Of a DNA stretch of 64,000 nt, positions 45,684 to 53,916 are shown piece after piece (the stretch's first letter is position 1; every line of letters begins with the position of its first letter). The stretch comes from an uncultured Alphaproteobacteria bacterium (GTDB taxonomy: Bacteria > Pseudomonadota > Alphaproteobacteria > Rhizobiales > Ancalomicrobiaceae). The translations under genes were made by a program, and so were the position numbers. Under the pieces are notes generated by a model. It was given only the letters and a program-made list of their open reading frames with translations, searched no databases and was not told the DNA's origin. The stretch is from positions 9,115 through 73,114 of the forward strand of contig CALBKH010000083.1 of assembly GCA_937892955.1 (NCBI GenBank), given 5' to 3'.

Positions 45684-46702
45684 CCTCGACCATCGCCCCT
45701 CGTCCGATCGAGACCGTCGCGGTTCTGGGCGCCGGCGCCTGGGGCACGGCGCTCGCCCTCGTCGCCGCCCGCGCCGGACGCGACGTCCGCCTGTGGTCGC
45801 GCGATCCCGAGACCGTCGCCGAGATCGGCGATCGCGGCACCAATTCGGCCTTCCTCGGCGACATTCGCCTCGATCCCGGCCTCTACGCCACCACCGACGC
45901 GCCCGCCGCCCTCGCCGGCGCCGACATGGTGATCCTCGCGGTTCCCGCCCAGGTCACTCGCGACGTCGCCCGCGAATTCGCCGCGGCCTGTCCCGCCGGC
46001 ATCCCCGTCGTCTCCGCCGCCAAGGGCCTCGAACACGGCACTCACGCGACGATGACCCGGGTCATCGCCGACGAATTGCCCCATGTGGTGCCCGCCGTCC
46101 TCTCCGGTCCGAGCTTCGCCACCGACGTGGCGCGCGGCCTGCCGACCGCGGTCACCGTGGCGGCCGCCGACGATGCGGTCGCCGAAGCGATCGCCGTCGC
46201 CCTCTCCTCGTCGAGCTTCCGCCCCTACGCCTCGCACGACCTCGTCGGCGTCCAGATCGGCGGGGCGCTGAAGAACGTGCTGGCCATCGCCTCCGGCATC
46301 GTCGTCGGCCGCGGCCTCGGCGCCAGCGCCCAAGCCGCGCTCACCGCCCGCGGCTTCGCCGAACTGACCCGCCTCGGCCGAGCGCTCGGGGCGGAACCGG
46401 AGACCATGATGGGCCTCTCCGGCCTCGGCGATCTGGTGCTCACCGCCACCTCGCCGCAATCGCGCAACTTCTCGCTCGGCCATGCCATCGGCGCCGGCGG
46501 CTCGGTCGTCGACCTCACCCGCCACGGCACCAAACTCGCCGAAGGGGTCCACACCGCCGCCGTGGCGGTGGACTTCGCCGCACTCCACGGCGTCGAACTG
46601 CCGATCACCGCGGCGATCGCCGACGTCGTCTGCGAGAAGATCGACGTCGCCGGCGCCATCGACCGCCTGATGAGCCGGCCGCTGAAACGCGAGACGGCGT
46701 GA
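45680..46702 (+). CDS. gpsA: NAD(P)-dependent glycerol-3-phosphate dehydrogenase
   Basis: 340 residues. The N-terminal Rossmann motif is VAVLGAGAWGTALALVAA. Further blocks are VVSAAKGLEHGT, VLSGPSFATDVARG, the catalytic Lys in IGGALKNVLAIASG, and GLSGLGDLVLTATS. It reduces dihydroxyacetone phosphate to sn-glycerol-3-phosphate for phospholipid synthesis. Start ATG overlaps the tsaD stop, so the two genes are co-translated, a conserved pairing in Alphaproteobacteria. Confidence 0.96.
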   Translation: MTSTIAPRPIETVAVLGAGAWGTALALVAARAGRDVRLWSRDPETVAEIGDRGTNSAFLGDIRLDPGLYATTDAPAALAGADMVILAVPAQVTRDVAREFAAACPAGIPVVSAAKGLEHGTHATMTRVIADELPHVVPAVLSGPSFATDVARGLPTAVTVAAADDAVAEAIAVALSSSSFRPYASHDLVGVQIGGALKNVLAIASGIVVGRGLGASAQAALTARGFAELTRLGRALGAEPETMMGLSGLGDLVLTATSPQSRNFSLGHAIGAGGSVVDLTRHGTKLAEGVHTAAVAVDFAALHGVELPITAAIADVVCEKIDVAGAIDRLMSRPLKRETA

Positions 46703-46750
46703 GGCGAGCGGACCGGTGAGGCCGGGCTCGCACGAACGACGAGCCCTGCG

Positions 46751-47236
46751 TCAGTCGCTCGAGCGGCAGGCATCGACGAAAGCCGCGAGTTTGCGCTTCG
46801 CCGCAGCGTCGAACGCCGCGGACATCCGCTTCTCGCCCGCCGCGAGGGTGACATCGCCCCGACCCTTCGAAAGCAGCGCGAGAGCGCCGTCGTTCGCCTC
46901 GACGACGGTGAGGAGCTCGCTGCCGCCCGTCATCTCGAAATTCGGGCTCTTGACCGAAACGCCGGTCAGCGTGGCCGTGGCCTTACCGGAGACGACCGTC
47001 ACGGAGACCCGGTCGAAGGCGCCCTGGCCGAGCTGCAATTCGGCTCCGATCCGCAGTTCGATACGGCCGCCACCGAGGCATATCTCCTCGAGCGTTCGAT
47101 CGACCTCGCTCTCGTTCGGCATGATCTCGATCGCGGCCTTCTTGGCCGTGGTGACGACGTGGTCGGCGGCCGACGCCGGGGTGCAGACGATGAGCAGCGA
47201 TGCCGCCACGATGGCACGACCGATCGATGTCTTCAT
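46751..47236 (-). CDS. Exported hypothetical protein
   Basis: 161 residues with a clear Sec signal peptide (MKTSIGRAIVAASLLIVCT, cleavage after PASA near residue 23). The mature part is about 138 residues, beta-rich, with one possible disulphide (ICLGG and DACRSSD), and resembles FecR-like single beta-helix repeats only loosely (VSVTVVSGKATATLTG). I do not recognise a family with confidence. The start follows GGGAG by seven bases. It faces gpsA and diverges from the YciI gene. Confidence 0.65.
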   Translation of the reverse strand: MKTSIGRAIVAASLLIVCTPASAADHVVTTAKKAAIEIMPNESEVDRTLEEICLGGGRIELRIGAELQLGQGAFDRVSVTVVSGKATATLTGVSVKSPNFEMTGGSELLTVVEANDGALALLSKGRGDVTLAAGEKRMSAAFDAAAKRKLAAFVDACRSSD

Positions 47237-47510
47237 GGTGGATCTCCCGCGATGATGTTCCGTCCCGGCCCCGATCGGCGTCTCGATCCCTTCGACGGCA
47301 CGGACGACCGTGCCGCGAAGTGTGATCGCACCCGACCGCAAGCGTCACTCGTACGACGACAGAATGCGATCGAGCCGTGTCGTTGGCCAGTGCCCCGATG
47401 CCAGTCACCGTACGTCGAGCCGACCGTCGACCCGGGGGAATGCCTTGATCTCGGACGCCACCCCCTCTAACTCTCCAACGAACCCCATTCTCGACCCCGA
47501 GGCCGACCTC

Positions 47511-47801
47511 ATGCTCTTCGCCGCCATGTGCCACGACAAGCCCGACCACCTCGCCGTCCGTCTCGCCACCCGCGACGCCCATGTCGCCTGGCTGAAGGGG
47601 ATGGGCGCGAAGGTGCGCATCGCCGGCCCGTTCCTCGACGACACCGGCGAGATCATGCAGGGCTCGATCGTGGTGATCGAGGCCGAGACCCTCGCCGAGG
47701 CGAAGGCCACCTTCGCCACCGACCCCTATGCGGTGGCCGGCCTCTTCGCCGACGCCGAGATCCGGCCCTGGCGCTGGGTCGTCGGCGCGCCGACGGCGTG
47801 A
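47511..47801 (+). CDS. YciI family protein
   Basis: 96 residues, the normal length. It begins MLFAAMCHDKPDHLAVRLATRDAH and has the conserved His/Asp pair of the YciI fold (CHDKPDHL, GPFLDDTGEIMQGSIVVIEA, FATDPYAVAGLF). The ferredoxin-like fold is related to dehydrochlorinase and muconolactone-type enzymes, but the cellular role is unknown. The frame is open upstream; this ATG matches the family start. It is followed eight bases later by the EVE gene, a common pairing. Confidence 0.85.
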   Translation: MLFAAMCHDKPDHLAVRLATRDAHVAWLKGMGAKVRIAGPFLDDTGEIMQGSIVVIEAETLAEAKATFATDPYAVAGLFADAEIRPWRWVVGAPTA

Positions 47802-47809
47802 GGCGCACT

Positions 47810-48229
47810 ATGGCTCATTGGCTCTACAAGTCCGAACCCGACGTCTGGTCGTGGGACGATCAGGTCGCCGCCGGCGAGACCGGCACCTACTGGGAAGGCG
47901 TGCGCAACCATCTCGCCAACAACCACATGAAGGCGATGAAGGTCGGTGATCGCGGCTTCTTCTACCATTCGAACGAAGGCAAGGCCGTCGTCGGGGTGGT
48001 CGAGGTCGCCGCCGCCTGGGCGCCCGATCTCGCCGACCCCAAGGGCACCTTCGGCGCGGTGACGCTGAAGGCGGTCGAACCGCTTCCCGTCCCGGTGACG
48101 CTCGCCGCCATCAAGACCGATCCGCGGCTCGCCGAGATGGTGCTGGTCAAGAACTCCCGCCTCTCGGTGCAACCGGTCACCGACGAGGAATGGCGGCTCA
48201 TCCGCGAACTCGGGGGGCTCGGCGGTTGA
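47810..48229 (+). CDS. EVE domain protein
   Basis: 139 residues, a full EVE (PUA-like) domain: MAHWLYKSEPDVWSWDD, WEGVRNHLANNHMKAMKVGDRGFFYHSNEGKAVVG and LSVQPVTDEEWRLI. EVE domains bind modified bases in DNA or RNA. In this genomic position (tsaD-gpsA-YciI-EVE) it is a conserved housekeeping-type member and not a restriction component. Its stop overlaps the next gene start (TTGA). Confidence 0.9.
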   Translation: MAHWLYKSEPDVWSWDDQVAAGETGTYWEGVRNHLANNHMKAMKVGDRGFFYHSNEGKAVVGVVEVAAAWAPDLADPKGTFGAVTLKAVEPLPVPVTLAAIKTDPRLAEMVLVKNSRLSVQPVTDEEWRLIRELGGLGG

Positions 48230-48900
48230 GCGACGGACGGATCGGCGACGCCGCGGAGTTCATCCGCTCGAACACCCGCCTGCAGGCGCCGCCGCACGTC
48301 CCCGAGATCTCGCTCCACCTCGCCGACGAGGCGATGGATCTGTGGAAGCTGACCGAGGAGGAGCTCGACACCCTCGGTCTGCCGCTGCCCTTCTGGGCCT
48401 TCGCCTGGGCCGGCGGCCAGGCGCTCGCCCGCTGGATCCTCGATCATCCCGAGACGGTCGCGGGGAAGAACGTCCTGGTCTTCGCCGCCGGTTCCGGCCT
48501 CGAGGCGATCGCCGCGGTCAAGGCCGGTGCCGCCCGCGTCTTCGCCACCGAGATCGACCCCTTCGCCCTCGTCGCCATGGAACTCAACGCCGGCATGAAC
48601 GGCGTCCGTTTCGAGATCGCCGGTCTCGACGTCCTCGACGCCGGTCTCGACGCCGTGCCGTTCCGTCCCGAAACGGTGCTGTTCGGCGATGTCTTCTTCG
48701 AGCGTCCCCTGGCGGACCGCGTCGCCGCTTTCGCGGCGAGCGTGGTGGCGAGTGGGGCGCTCGCCCTCGTCGGCGATCCCGGCCGCAGCTATCTGCCGAA
48801 GGACCGCCTGGACATGCTGGCGGAATACCGGGTTCCCACCACCCGGGCGCTGGAGGACGCCGAAGTCAAGCATTCGGTCGTCTGGCGTTTCCGCGGCTGA
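48226..48900 (+). CDS. SAM-dependent methyltransferase, ETFB-lysine methyltransferase (METTL20)-like
   Basis: 224 residues. It shows LPLPFWAFAWAGGQALARWI, the motif I region GKNVLVFAAGSGLEAIAAVKAG, motif II FATEIDPFALVAMELNA, and VLFGDVFFERPLADR in place of DxxY. These are the marks of the METTL20/PrmA-related group that methylates lysines of electron transfer flavoprotein beta in Alphaproteobacteria. The start is a TTG at 48226 overlapping the EVE stop. No downstream gene is coupled. Confidence 0.8.
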   Translation: MSDGRIGDAAEFIRSNTRLQAPPHVPEISLHLADEAMDLWKLTEEELDTLGLPLPFWAFAWAGGQALARWILDHPETVAGKNVLVFAAGSGLEAIAAVKAGAARVFATEIDPFALVAMELNAGMNGVRFEIAGLDVLDAGLDAVPFRPETVLFGDVFFERPLADRVAAFAASVVASGALALVGDPGRSYLPKDRLDMLAEYRVPTTRALEDAEVKHSVVWRFRG

Positions 48901-49041
48901 CGTTCACCATCCTGCGAAGATCCCGGCCCCGTCCGCCACCGGAGGGACCGAACTGGCCCGGCGCTTGCGGAACTCTTACCGAAAGATCGACGCGCCGTCC
49001 CGTTCCGGGACACCCGTCGATCCCGGTGAGAGGCGAGTTCC

Positions 49042-49443
49042 ATGCGGATCGGACGGACGAACGGGATCGGAAACGGCTTCGGCGTCGAGCGCCGCGCCCT
49101 CGATCCGCGTGCCCTCGATCCCTGCGCCTTCGACCGCCGCGTCGAGCCGGCCGCCGGCGCCGCAGGGACCGGCGCCGAGCGCGATCGGGCCGAACCTTGG
49201 ACCGACACCCGCGCCCTCGTCCCCGCCACCGCGCCGAAGCGCCACGAGAACGAGACCGAACGGCTGGTGCGTTGGCACGCCCACGCGCCCTTCCTCGCCC
49301 AGCTCGTCGCCACCCGCGAGGATCTCCCCGAGACCCGCCGTCGCCGCCGCGCCGAACCGGCCCGTGCCGCCCGCGCCTATGCCGACGTCATGGACGGCCC
49401 CGGCCTGCTGGTCCCCGGCTATCTCGTCGACACCGCCCGCTGA
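49042..49443 (+). CDS. Small conserved hypothetical protein (alphaproteobacterial)
   Basis: 133 residues. The last about 65 residues (APFLAQLVATREDLPETRRRRRAEPARAARAY) look like a short protein I associate with Rhizobiales genomes, with no known role. The first 55 residues are low-complexity Arg/Ala/Pro with LDPRALDP repeats and may be poorly conserved. No signal peptide or membrane segment. The ATG at 49042 has GAGAGGCGAG upstream. Moderately sure it is a gene. Confidence 0.55.
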   Translation: MRIGRTNGIGNGFGVERRALDPRALDPCAFDRRVEPAAGAAGTGAERDRAEPWTDTRALVPATAPKRHENETERLVRWHAHAPFLAQLVATREDLPETRRRRRAEPARAARAYADVMDGPGLLVPGYLVDTAR

Positions 49444-49455
49444 AGCGGGTCCGGC

Positions 49456-49866
49456 TCACTGACGCTCGAAGCCGAAATCCCGCCGTGCGCCGCGGATGGT
49501 GATGGTGAAGCCACCCACCACGTCGATCAGCGCGATCACCATCAGGATGAAGAACACCGAGGTCGCCGCGCCGGCGACGGTGAGGAATTCCACGAGATAG
49601 AGGATGAAGACGCCGAGCGACATCGAATGATCGACGATGGTCGGCGCCGAGGTGCGCGTCGCCTTGACGATCTCGACGAACAGGCAGACCAGCCCGGCGA
49701 CGATCAGGAGATCGCCGAACAACAGGGTGAAGCGGGCATCCGACATCATCGCGACGGTGAAGACCGGCGACACCCACGGGTCGCCCGCCGCGGCGCCGAA
49801 CACGCCGAAGAGCTGCAGGTTGTAGACGAGGAGCGGCGCGAGGGTCAGCGGGATGTTGAAGAACAT
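49456..49866 (-). CDS. Integral membrane protein, conserved hypothetical
   Basis: 136 residues with four predicted helices: MFFNIPLTLAPLLVYNLQLFG, FTLLFGDLLIVAGLVCLFVEIV, MSLGVFILYLVEFLTVAGA and SVFFILMVIALIDVVGGFTI. The helices, and the pattern of charged residues between them, are typical of small conserved inner-membrane proteins of Alphaproteobacteria, but I cannot assign a role. It ends 12 bases from the convergent neighbour. Confidence 0.7.
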   Translation of the reverse strand: MFFNIPLTLAPLLVYNLQLFGVFGAAAGDPWVSPVFTVAMMSDARFTLLFGDLLIVAGLVCLFVEIVKATRTSAPTIVDHSMSLGVFILYLVEFLTVAGAATSVFFILMVIALIDVVGGFTITIRGARRDFGFERQ

Positions 49867-49956
49867 CGGGCGGCATCCTGTGTGGGGACGGCGAAGCGGG
49901 TGAGCGGGAGAATCGCTCGACGGTCTCGATAGGACGAGATGTGGCCGAAAAGAAGA

Positions 49957-49979
49957 AAGGCCGGCGAAACGCCGGCCTT
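49957..49979 (-). terminator. Rho-independent terminator of rpmF
   Basis: AAGGCCGGC-gtttc-GCCGGCCTT on the minus strand, followed by TCTTCTTTTC. It lies 24 bases beyond the rpmF stop. Confidence 0.85.
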
Positions 49980-50002
49980 CGAATTCTCGTCGGAGCGGAC
50001 GA

Positions 50003-50185
50003 TCACTCGCCCTTGGGCTCCAGGATCTGGCGCCCGCGATACATGCCGGTCTTCAGATCGACGTGATGCGGACGGCGCAGTTCGCCGGAATCCTTGTCCT
50101 CGACGTAGGTCGGGGCCTTGAGCGCGTCGGCGGAACGGCGCATGCCGCGCTTCGACGGCGAGGTCTTTCTCTTCGGAACGGCCAT
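50003..50185 (-). CDS. rpmF: 50S ribosomal protein L32
   Basis: 60 residues beginning MAVPKRKTSPSKRGMRRSAD, with HHVDLKTGMYRGRQIL at the C-terminus, the standard alphaproteobacterial L32. The version lacks the four zinc cysteines found in some other bacteria, as is usual here. It has its own terminator and faces away from the polyprenyl synthase gene. Confidence 0.97.
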   Translation of the reverse strand: MAVPKRKTSPSKRGMRRSADALKAPTYVEDKDSGELRRPHHVDLKTGMYRGRQILEPKGE

Positions 50186-50516
50186 CGTTCGTACTCCGGA
50201 TCTGGCGCGTCGACCTCTACGGTGACGCGAAAACGCGTGCGGGGTGCACCGTCAACCCCGATGCCGAACGGTCCGGACAGCCGGCCGAAGGCGCAAGATT
50301 TCGGTGGATCGGCGCGGCTTATACACACCTCTCGCGGCTTTGACCAGTGCTCGCGGCGTATTTTCCGCGCGACCGCCGGCCCATCCGACCCCGGCGGTCG
50401 AGCGTACACCACGGATACGAAAGACCGCGACCGCCTCTTGGAAAGCCGCCCGTTTCGCGTTAGCTCCGATCGGCCGGCACCGCGACGCCGGTGCCGTCCG
50501 GAACCGACCCGCGCCG
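50186..50516. other. Divergent promoter region, rpmF / polyprenyl synthase
   Basis: 331 bases between divergent starts. On the minus strand TATAAG at about 50319-50324 could be the rpmF -10. No inverted repeat or riboswitch-like structure was recognised. Confidence 0.35.
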
Positions 50517-51455
50517 ATGACCGCAAACCCGACCCTCTTCGAGACCCGGCTCGCCGCCGACGCCGCCCTGATCGAGGCGATGCTCGAGCGGCTGCTCACC
50601 GACGACGCGCTTCCCGGCGAGACCCTGCGCCCGGCCCGCCTCCTCGCCGCCATGCGCCACGCCGTGCTCGGCGGCGGCAAGCGGCTGCGCCCCTTCCTGA
50701 TGATCGAGGCGGCGCGGGTGTTCGGCTGCGAGGGCGAGACCGTGGCCCGCGCCGCTTGTGCCGTCGAACTGGTCCACTGCTACAGCCTGGTCCACGACGA
50801 CCTGCCGCAGATGGACGACGACGACCTGCGCCGCGGCCGCCCGACCGTCCATCGCGCCTTCGACGAGGCGACCGCCATTCTGGTCGGCGACGGCTTGCAG
50901 AGCCTCGCCTTCGATCTCCTCGCCGATCCGGCGACCCATGCCGATCCGGCGGTGCGCGCCGAACTCGTGCTGCGGCTGGCGCGCGGCGCCGGCATCGGCG
51001 GCATGGTCGGCGGCCAGATGCTCGATCTGGCGGCCGAGGGCCGCTGGACCGCCGACGGTCGCCCGGAAACGCTCGACGACGCTGCGATCCGCCGCCTCCA
51101 GGCGATGAAGACCGGGGCACTGTTGCGCTTCCCGCTCGAAGCCGGCGCGATCTTTGCCGGCGCCGACCCCGAGCACGTCGCCCGCCTCGGCCGCTTCGGC
51201 GCCATCGTCGGCCTCGCCTTCCAGATCGCCGACGACCTGCTCGACGTCGAGGCCTCGGCCGAGACCATGGGCAAGGCGACCGGCAAGGACGCCGCCCGCG
51301 GCAAGGGCACGCTCGTCGCCCTCCACGGTGTCGCGGCGATGCGGGAGGAGCTTTCCCGTCTGGTCGACGCCGCCACCGCCGAACTCGCCCCCTACGGCGA
51401 CCGCGCCGAGACGTTGATCGCGGCCGCGCGCTTCATCGCCGAACGGAGGAGCTGA
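50517..51455 (+). CDS. ispA: Polyprenyl diphosphate synthase (farnesyl diphosphate synthase type)
   Basis: 312 residues. The first Asp-rich motif is HDDLPQMDDDDLRRGRPTVH, a DDxxxxD form typical of bacterial FPP/GPP synthases, and the second is QIADDLLDVE. GGGKRLRP binds diphosphate. It condenses isopentenyl diphosphate with allylic diphosphates to give FPP for quinones, hopanoids or undecaprenyl. Start at the ATG at 50517, giving the family's N-terminus. Next to it is a repeat-rich spacer before htpG. Confidence 0.93.
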   Translation: MTANPTLFETRLAADAALIEAMLERLLTDDALPGETLRPARLLAAMRHAVLGGGKRLRPFLMIEAARVFGCEGETVARAACAVELVHCYSLVHDDLPQMDDDDLRRGRPTVHRAFDEATAILVGDGLQSLAFDLLADPATHADPAVRAELVLRLARGAGIGGMVGGQMLDLAAEGRWTADGRPETLDDAAIRRLQAMKTGALLRFPLEAGAIFAGADPEHVARLGRFGAIVGLAFQIADDLLDVEASAETMGKATGKDAARGKGTLVALHGVAAMREELSRLVDAATAELAPYGDRAETLIAAARFIAERRS

Positions 51456-51495
51456 GGGAGGCGCCGGCCAGCGGGGTGTTCCCACCCCTCCTCCC

Positions 51496-51675
51496 ATCAT
51501 CGCCGGACTCGATCCGGCGATCCATCGGACTCGCCCCCGGGACCGGCGTCCGTGCGCGATCCTTCGAGACGGGCCTGCGGCCCTCCTCAGGATGAGGTGC
51601 TGGGGATTTCCAAGCAATGGCGAACGCCTCATGCTGAGGAGGCGCGCCTCGCGCGCCGTCTCGAAGCATCGCGCA
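51496..51675. repeat. Rhizobiales-type intergenic palindromic repeat
   Basis: In the 379-base gap between the polyprenyl synthase gene and htpG. The main dyad has arms at 51553-51597 and 51627-51675 (outer TGCGCGATnCTTCGAGACGG, inner CCTCATnCTGAGGAGG on opposite strands) round a 29-base spacer. This resembles a repeat common between genes in Rhizobiales. A second small dyad, TCGCCGGA-ctcga-TCCGGCGA, lies at 51501-51521. Confidence 0.75.
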
Positions 51676-51785
51676 CGGCATTGAAATCGGCTGATCGAAC
51701 TACGCAGAGGTTCCCGTGAGGGGTGGGGACCCCGTGCCGTGCCACACCGGCATGCGGCCTCCTCGTTCTCCTCCCCGAAACGAAA

Positions 51786-51807
51786 ACGGCGGGCCGAAGC
51801 CCGCCGT
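51786..51807 (-). terminator. Rho-independent terminator of htpG
   Basis: ACGGCGGGC-ttcg-GCCCGCCGT on the minus strand, then TTTCGTTTCG. It lies 28 bases past the htpG stop. Confidence 0.85.
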
Positions 51808-51834
51808 CGAATTTCGTCCCGCTCGACCGGAGGC

Positions 51835-53721
51835 TCACGCCCCGAGCGCCTTCTCCAGCACCCGGGCCAGCCGCCGGCCGAAATCGGCCGGATCGTCAGG
51901 TGCCTCGCCCTCGGCTACCTTGGCCTGACCGAGGAGGAGATGGCCGGCGTCCTCGACCAGGGTGTCGTCGGCGCCGATCTTGGCGGCGATCGCCGTCACC
52001 AGATGGTGCGTCGGGTTGATCTCCAGCACCGGCCGGCCGAACGGCGCTCCACCCTGATGGCGCGCCATCAGCTTCTCGAACTGCTTGTCCGGCCCGAACT
52101 CCGAGGCGACGAGACAGGCCGGCGACGAGGCGAGGCGCGCCGAGGTGCGCACGTCCGAGACCTTGTCGCCGAGCAGCCCCTTGAGCTTTTCGACCAGCGC
52201 CGCGACACCCGCCGCGTCGCTCGCCTCCGGCTTCGGAGCCTCCTCGCTCACCGGAATGGCATCGAGATCCGACGCCCCCTGCGTCACCGACTGGAACGGC
52301 TTGCCCTCGTAGCCGAGCGCCGTGCGCACCCAGAAGGCGTCGACCGGATCGGTGAGCAGCAGCACCTCGATGCCGCGCGCCTTGAAGCCTTCGAGATGCG
52401 GGCTCGCCTCGGCCCGGGCGAGATCGTCGGCGAGCAGATAGTAGATCTTGGTCTGGTTGTCCTTGAGCCCGGCGACGTAGTCCGAAAGCCTCCGCGTGCC
52501 CTCGCCGCTCGTCGTCGTCTTGAAGCGGGCGATCTTGAAGAGCTCGTCGCGCCGGTCGGTGTCCTCGTAGAGACCCTCCTTGATGACCGCGCCGAAGGCG
52601 TCCCAGACGCCGGCGAACTTCTCGGCGTCGGCCTCGGCGAGCTTGGCGAGTTCGGAGAGCAGCCGGGTCGTCACCGCCTTGCGGATCGCCTCCAGCACCG
52701 GATTGTGCTGCAGCATCTCGCGCGACAGGTTGAGCGGCAGATCTTCCGAGTCGACCACGCCGCGCACGAAGCGCAGCCAGTGCGGCAGCAGGTCGACGTC
52801 GTCGGCGATGAAGACGCGGCGGACGTAGAGCTTGATGTGGCCCTTGCGCGCCGGATCGAAGAGATCGAACGGCTTCATCGACGGGGTGAACAAGAGCACC
52901 GTGTACTCGTGGCGGCCTTCCGCCTTGTAGTGCACCGTCATCGCCGGCTCGTCCCACTGGCCCGAGACGTTGCCGTAGAACTCCTTGTAGGCCTCGGCCG
53001 TGATCTCCGACTTCGGCTTCGCCCACAGGGCCGAGCCGTCGGAGAGCGCCTTGGCCTCTTCGCCGAGCTTGACGAAGCGCACCGGCACCGGCACGTGCGC
53101 CGAATAGGTCTCGACGATGCGCTCGACGGTCTCTTCCTTGGCATAGTCGAGGCTCTCGTCGTTGAGTTCGAGCCGGATGACGGTGCCGCGCGCCGGCGCG
53201 TCCTCGTCGGCCGCCGGCATCACCTCGTAGCCGTTGATGCCGTCCGAGATCCAGGTCCAGGCTTCGGCATGGCCGGCGCGACGCGAGGTGACGACCACCC
53301 GCTTCGCCACCATGAAGGCGGAATAGAAGCCGACGCCGAACTGGCCGATCAGGTTGGACGCCTTGCCGCCCGCCTGACCGGCGGCCTCGAGGAACGCCCG
53401 GGTGCCCGACTTGGCGATGGTGCCGAGGTTCTCGATCAGCTCGTCGCGTGTCATGCCGATGCCGTTGTCGGCGATCGTCAGCGTCTCGGCGTCCGCGTCG
53501 GCGGCGATGGTGATGGCGAGTTCGCCGTCCTCACCCATCAGCTCCGGCGTCTCCAGCGAGAGATACCGCAGCTTCTCGCAGGCGTCGGCGGCGTTCGAGA
53601 CGAGTTCGCGCAAGAAAATGTCGCGGTTCGAATAGACCGAATGCACCATGAGATGCAGCAGGCGCGACACCTCGGCCTGGAAGGCGTGGGTCTCGGTCGG
53701 GCGATCGATGGTGTCCGTCAT
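51835..53721 (-). CDS. htpG: Molecular chaperone HtpG (Hsp90)
   Basis: 628 residues, the standard bacterial Hsp90 length. The N-terminal ATPase domain shows FLRELVSNAADACEKLRY, LTIADNGIGMTRDELIENLGTIAKSGT and GQFGVGFYSAFMVA (GHKL motifs). Middle and C-terminal dimerisation domains follow with RGVVDSEDLPLNLSREMLQ and NPTHHLVTAIAA. Conservation is full length. A heat-shock sigma-32-type promoter lies upstream at 53784-53814. Confidence 0.97.
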   Translation of the reverse strand: MTDTIDRPTETHAFQAEVSRLLHLMVHSVYSNRDIFLRELVSNAADACEKLRYLSLETPELMGEDGELAITIAADADAETLTIADNGIGMTRDELIENLGTIAKSGTRAFLEAAGQAGGKASNLIGQFGVGFYSAFMVAKRVVVTSRRAGHAEAWTWISDGINGYEVMPAADEDAPARGTVIRLELNDESLDYAKEETVERIVETYSAHVPVPVRFVKLGEEAKALSDGSALWAKPKSEITAEAYKEFYGNVSGQWDEPAMTVHYKAEGRHEYTVLLFTPSMKPFDLFDPARKGHIKLYVRRVFIADDVDLLPHWLRFVRGVVDSEDLPLNLSREMLQHNPVLEAIRKAVTTRLLSELAKLAEADAEKFAGVWDAFGAVIKEGLYEDTDRRDELFKIARFKTTTSGEGTRRLSDYVAGLKDNQTKIYYLLADDLARAEASPHLEGFKARGIEVLLLTDPVDAFWVRTALGYEGKPFQSVTQGASDLDAIPVSEEAPKPEASDAAGVAALVEKLKGLLGDKVSDVRTSARLASSPACLVASEFGPDKQFEKLMARHQGGAPFGRPVLEINPTHHLVTAIAAKIGADDTLVEDAGHLLLGQAKVAEGEAPDDPADFGRRLARVLEKALGA

Positions 53722-53783
53722 GGTAGCATCCGGCTTTTAAGAGGGTCGAGATACGGCGGGCTGGAGGCCCGCTCGACTGGCCG

Positions 53784-53814
53784 AGATATCGTCGGGGCGG
53801 GCGTGGGATTCAAG
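53784..53814 (-). promoter_or_regulatory. RpoH (sigma-32)-type promoter of htpG
   Basis: CTTGAA (53809-53814), 17 bases, CGATATCT (53784-53791) on the minus strand, close to the alphaproteobacterial heat-shock consensus CTTGAA and a TAT-containing -10. The transcript would start about 55 bases before htpG. Confidence 0.65.
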
Positions 53815-53916
53815 GGGAGACGGGCGTCGGACAAGATTGTAACTGATTGACATGCTAACAGGAGTAGCGCCCTTAGCGGGCTTTGATCGACACTGACTAC
53901 GGTTGGGAGACAATGA

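Noticed and set aside
47810..48229. EVE protein as part of a restriction or defence system
   Set aside because: Its neighbours are the conserved housekeeping set tsaD-gpsA-YciI, and it stands alone with no nuclease nearby.
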